This document shows positions 5,349-7,645 of a stretch of DNA of 7,645 nucleotides, piece by piece (the stretch's first letter is position 1; every line of letters begins with the position of its first letter). Under the pieces are notes generated by a model, which had not been told where the DNA came from, ran no database searches, and saw only the letters and a list, made by a program, of their open reading frames with translations. The translations under genes and the position numbers were made by a program. This stretch comes from Candidatus Zixiibacteriota bacterium (GTDB lineage: Bacteria; Zixibacteria; MSB-5A5; GN15; FEB-12), in the NCBI GenBank assembly GCA_016213305.1, contig JACRAV010000226.1:1-7645 (forward strand), written 5' to 3'.

Positions 5349-6371
5349 TCACACGTTGCTGAGGATTTCGGCGGTAATCTTGTTGAGCGGGACGGTGCTC
5401 GTTACGCCGCCCATTCTTATGGCCTCTTTCGGCATTCCGAATACCACGCATGAGGCCTCGTCCTGCGCGATGGTGTACGCGCCGCTGTTCTTCATCTCGA
5501 GCAGACCGGCGGCGCCGTCACTTCCCATCCCCGTGAGAATGGCTCCCACCGCGTTGGTACCAGCGTAGCGCGCGACCGACCGGAAGAGCACATCGACCGA
5601 CGGGCGGAATCGGTTGACCCGCGGACCCTGCTTGACCTGGACATAATAGCTGGCTCCCGAACGATTGAGCACAATGTGCTGATTTCCCGGCGCAATCAGC
5701 GCCAGCCCGGGACCGACCGAATCGCCATCCTTGGCCTCGCGCACTTCAATGGCACACAGCCCGTTCAGCCGTTCGGCGAAGGCGTGAGTGAAACTCTCCG
5801 GCATATGCTGGACAACGACTATGGCCGGGGCATTGGACGGCATCCCGGTCAGCACCTCCTGCAGGGCCTGAGTGCCGCCGGTGGAAGCCCCGATGGCCAC
5901 CACCTTGTTGGTAGTCTTGGTAAGGGCCAGACGTTTGGGACCCTGCTGAGGAGTGTCGGTTGAGACCACTTTGGATACTTTGACACAGGCGGCGGCCTTA
6001 ATTTTTTCGATGAGATCGATGGCCATATCGCCGACCGTGTATGATTCCCCCGGCTTGCACATGACATCGACCGCCCCGGCGGCCAGCGCCTCCATCGCCA
6101 CCCGTCCACCCTGCGGCGTCAGCGACGATACGACAATGGTCGGGACCGGGTGGTGCTTCATCAGGCGCCGAAGAAACGAAATTCCGTCCATGCGGGGCAT
6201 TTCAACATCGAGGGTGATGACATCCGGTTGTAACTCCAGAATCTTGTCCCGGGCGATATACGGATCCGGGGCGGTGCCGACCACCCGGATGCCCGGATCG
6301 CGGGCCAATTCCGATGAAAAGATTTTGCGAACGACCGCGGAATCGTCAACGATGAGTACTTTGACGCTCAT
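5349..6371 (-). CDS. cheB: CheB, protein-glutamate methylesterase/response regulator
   Basis: The 340-residue protein has the standard CheB layout. A receiver domain (about 1-120) carries acidic Asp9/Asp10, phospho-acceptor Asp55 in TLDVEMPRMDG, Ser82 and Lys106. A linker runs from about 122 to 155. A C-terminal methylesterase domain carries the catalytic triad Ser163 (GASTGG), His189 (QHMPESFT) and Asp285 (TGMGSDGA). CheB removes methyl groups from (and deamidates) glutamates of chemoreceptors when phosphorylated, giving sensory adaptation. The start at 6371 is chosen over an in-frame ATG at 6434 because GAGGGAG lies just upstream and the receiver fold begins at once (MSVKVLIVDDS). It overlaps the CheX-like gene by 26 bases, suggesting translational coupling. 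No cheR, cheA or receptor gene is visible, so its partners are encoded elsewhere. All key residues are present. Confidence 0.95.
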   Translation of the reverse strand: MSVKVLIVDDSAVVRKIFSSELARDPGIRVVGTAPDPYIARDKILELQPDVITLDVEMPRMDGISFLRRLMKHHPVPTIVVSSLTPQGGRVAMEALAAGAVDVMCKPGESYTVGDMAIDLIEKIKAAACVKVSKVVSTDTPQQGPKRLALTKTTNKVVAIGASTGGTQALQEVLTGMPSNAPAIVVVQHMPESFTHAFAERLNGLCAIEVREAKDGDSVGPGLALIAPGNQHIVLNRSGASYYVQVKQGPRVNRFRPSVDVLFRSVARYAGTNAVGAILTGMGSDGAAGLLEMKNSGAYTIAQDEASCVVFGMPKEAIRMGGVTSTVPLNKITAEILSNV

Positions 6372-6843
6372 GCACTCCCTCAGCTTCCACGAACACCGCG
6401 ATAACCGGTCGGCCTTCCACCATGTTGCACACATATTGATGGCCGTCCAGAATGGAGAAGAACTCTTCCGCCGTCAATTCCCGCACTACCGGAGCTTCCA
6501 TGTTGAACACCGCCCGGGGGCCATACACCGCCGTCAGCATCTGGCCGGTCATGATATTGCCGATCTCTTTCGCGGCATCGGCCTGGGTATCTGCGGAATC
6601 ATCGGCGTCCGGATCCAACCCGAGCATACTGGCCCCAAGTTGGCGACTGAGCGATAGAGGAAGAATCAACAGGACACGGCCCGATGAAGCGCCCCAGTAT
6701 TTCAGAGTGACTTCGATAAACGGTTCCGCGGCCGGATCAACCTTGCCGGTGTCGCTCACGGGTTCAGAAAAGGCGAAGGTGACCTGCTCGAGCACCCGGC
6801 AGAGCACTTCGCTTAATTTAACCTTAACTTCTTGGTCCTTCAT
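6346..6843 (-). CDS. CheX-like CheY-P phosphatase (CheC/CheX/FliY family)
   Basis: The 165-residue soluble protein contains DAAKEIGNIMTGQML (89-103). Its E-x2-N pair (Glu93, Asn96) is the catalytic signature of the CheC/CheX phosphatases, which use these residues to hydrolyse phospho-Asp on CheY. Only one such motif is seen, as in CheX; CheC normally has two. The region 107-155 (YGPRAVFNMEAPVVREL to VIAVFVEAE) fits the alpha/beta core of the PF13690-type CheX domain. An acidic stretch, DPDADDSADTQAD (77-89), precedes the motif. The start at 6843 has GGGAG (6850-6854) six bases upstream. It overlaps the end of cheY by 20 bases and the start of cheB by 26, so all three are probably made together. 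The likely substrate is the neighbouring CheY, by context. The family name is well supported; the substrate is inferred. Confidence 0.8.
   Translation of the reverse strand: MKDQEVKVKLSEVLCRVLEQVTFAFSEPVSDTGKVDPAAEPFIEVTLKYWGASSGRVLLILPLSLSRQLGASMLGLDPDADDSADTQADAAKEIGNIMTGQMLTAVYGPRAVFNMEAPVVRELTAEEFFSILDGHQYVCNMVEGRPVIAVFVEAEGVHERQSTHR
6375..6381 (-). promoter_or_regulatory. Ribosome binding site deciding the cheB start
   Basis: GAGGGAG on the - strand lies three bases before the ATG at 6371-6369, with the GAGG core six bases from it. It is inside the end of the upstream CheX-like gene. It supports the short 340-residue CheB over a start at 6434, which would add 21 residues ahead of the receiver fold. 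Confidence 0.65.
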
Positions 6844-7222
6844 CAGTTACTCCCAGTACTTTGGTTACGGCTTCGGCGATTCCTTCGGGTGTGAATGGCT
6901 TGCGGATAAAGTCGCGCACTCCTTTCTGTTTGAGATAGTCAATGCGTTCCGCACTCCCGTCGGTTGAGATGACAATGACCGGAGTGGACTTCAACATGCC
7001 GTCGGCCGCCATCTTTTCGATCAATTCAAGCCCGGTCATCTCGGGCATGTTCAGATCGGTCATGACCAGATCGACCCAGTGTTCCTTGAGCTTATCAAGG
7101 GCGTCGCGGCCGTTTTCTGCCACGTATACCTCGCCCAACTTCAGATCCGACATGCTGAGCGTCTTCATAAGCACCGAACGCATGGTTTTCGAGTCATCGA
7201 CAATGAGAATGTTGTATGCCAT
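6824..7222 (-). CDS. cheY: Stand-alone CheY-type response regulator
   Basis: The 132-residue protein is a single receiver domain with no output domain. It has Asp9/Asp10 for Mg2+, phospho-acceptor Asp56 in MTDLNMPEMTG, Thr87 in VISTDG and Lys108-Pro109 in IRKPF. Such proteins either bind the flagellar switch (CheY) or shuttle phosphoryl groups. The adjacent CheX-like phosphatase and CheB favour a chemotaxis-type role, but without cheA or flagellar genes in view the target is not known. The position usually filled by the aromatic switch residue (Tyr/Phe106 in E. coli CheY) is Phe106 here if the alignment at RDFIRKP is right. The ATG at 7222 has AAGGTGA (7236-7230) seven bases upstream, and this Shine-Dalgarno includes the stop codon of the HDOD gene. 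It overlaps the CheX-like gene by 20 bases. Confidence 0.92.
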   Translation of the reverse strand: MAYNILIVDDSKTMRSVLMKTLSMSDLKLGEVYVAENGRDALDKLKEHWVDLVMTDLNMPEMTGLELIEKMAADGMLKSTPVIVISTDGSAERIDYLKQKGVRDFIRKPFTPEGIAEAVTKVLGVTDEGPRS

Positions 7223-7229
7223 ATATCAT

Positions 7230-7236
7230 TCACCTT
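7230..7236 (-). promoter_or_regulatory. cheY ribosome binding site merged with the HDOD gene stop codon
   Basis: AAGGTGA on the - strand serves as Shine-Dalgarno for cheY seven bases downstream, and its TGA is the in-frame stop of the HDOD-domain gene. A ribosome ending the first gene sits on the start region of the next, so the two are likely coupled in translation. Confidence 0.55.
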
Positions 7237-7645
7237 CCCACGCCCACTGGAGCGGGCATTTCGGTAAAAATACTTTCTATTTCGGCCAGCGAATCGAGAA
7301 TCTGACTGGTGGCGGTTTCTATGATGACGCCGGTAACGTTCAGGCGCTGGAGCGAATCGGCACACGGTCGATACGACAGGCCGTCGTGTCCGATGCCGAT
7401 ACCCTGCATCACGCAGAGGGAGTCGGCCACATGAATGATATCCACCGCCTGGCGATCGGCGCCCGCCTTATTCGGTTCGTGATGCCAGCGGACCGCCTGC
7501 ACCAGATCATTGGGGAAGTTCCACCGCTCGGCCACCATCGCGCCTAGTTCGGCGTGGTCGTACCCCACCACTTCGCGCTCGGCTTGCTCGAAGCTGTAAT
7601 GATCGCGCTCCACCCGCTGGCGAATGGCCGGCAGTTCGTCCGCGA
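7230..7645 (-). CDS. HDOD-domain signalling protein, C-terminal part (partial)
   Basis: The frame is open to the window edge and encodes at least 138 residues; the 5' end lies outside. A GTG at 7613 is in frame, but the open frame upstream (ADELPAIRQR) reads naturally into the protein, so it should not be taken as the start. The segment GYDHAELGAMVAERWNFPNDLVQAVRWHHEP matches the core of HDOD domains (PF08668), which are HD-related but often lack phosphohydrolase metal ligands. The C-terminal part (SQILDSLAEIESIFTEMPAP) looks helical. HDOD proteins are signalling or scaffold proteins often encoded beside chemotaxis and two-component genes; a precise role cannot be given. It is the first visible gene of the HDOD-cheY-cheX-cheB unit, with seven bases before cheY. 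Confidence 0.82.
   Translation of the reverse strand, partial: ADELPAIRQRVERDHYSFEQAEREVVGYDHAELGAMVAERWNFPNDLVQAVRWHHEPNKAGADRQAVDIIHVADSLCVMQGIGIGHDGLSYRPCADSLQRLNVTGVIIETATSQILDSLAEIESIFTEMPAPVGVGR

Noticed and set aside
6372..6434. N-terminal extension of CheB to the ATG at 6434
   Set aside because: The receiver domain begins right at MSVKVLIVDD, a strong Shine-Dalgarno precedes ATG 6371, and the extension would only read through the CheX-like gene in another frame.
5953..6657. 234-residue open frame on the + strand across cheB and the CheX-like gene
   Set aside because: It is antisense to two proteins with intact catalytic motifs, and its product (rich in Ser, Arg and Met) resembles no family I know.
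7230..7613. HDOD protein as a complete 127-residue gene starting at 7613
   Set aside because: The codon at 7613 is GTG and the frame stays open to the window edge with plausible protein sequence, so this is the 3' part of a longer gene.

Overview
The window is bacterial, gene-dense and moderately GC-rich. It holds two unrelated blocks: the end of a nitrous oxide reductase (nos) operon on the + strand, and a signalling/chemotaxis-like operon on the - strand. A methionine sulfoxide reductase gene lies between them. The nos order (nosZ, then a membrane/NosL protein, nosD, nosF, nosY, with no nosR seen) and the form of the NosZ tail point to a clade II (atypical) nos cluster, as found in Bacteroidota/FCB-type lineages and other non-proteobacterial phyla. 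I cannot name the organism; an FCB-group or similar Gram-negative bacterium is an inference.

Region 1 (1-3952, + strand). The first 43 bases encode the last residues of NosZ, including the His and Met expected as CuA ligands. A strong 13-bp hairpin (77-105) separates it from a 348-residue protein in which a four-helix membrane domain is joined to a NosL copper chaperone through an internal lipoprotein-type signal. NosD (periplasmic beta-helix), NosF (ABC ATPase) and NosY (ABC permease) follow, with an 18-base gap and then two 4-base ATGA overlaps. Together these proteins supply copper (NosL) and the NosDFY transporter activity needed to mature the copper centres of NosZ in the periplasm.

Region 2 (3983-5348, - strand). 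This is a membrane-anchored MsrB-MsrA fusion that repairs oxidised methionine, convergent with nosY and only 30 bases from it. Upstream lie about 390 non-coding bases with a candidate promoter and several inverted repeats that could form a structured leader, plus possible 3' structures of the next operon.

Region 3 (5349-7645, - strand). This is a tightly packed operon. In transcription order it has an HDOD-domain protein (5' end outside the window), a stand-alone CheY-type receiver, a CheX-like CheY-P phosphatase and a CheB methylesterase. The last three overlap or nearly abut, which suggests translational coupling. No CheA, CheW, CheR or receptor gene is visible, so the rest of the pathway must lie elsewhere.

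No mobile element, CRISPR array, tRNA or rRNA was recognised. The most unusual item is the membrane domain-NosL fusion.
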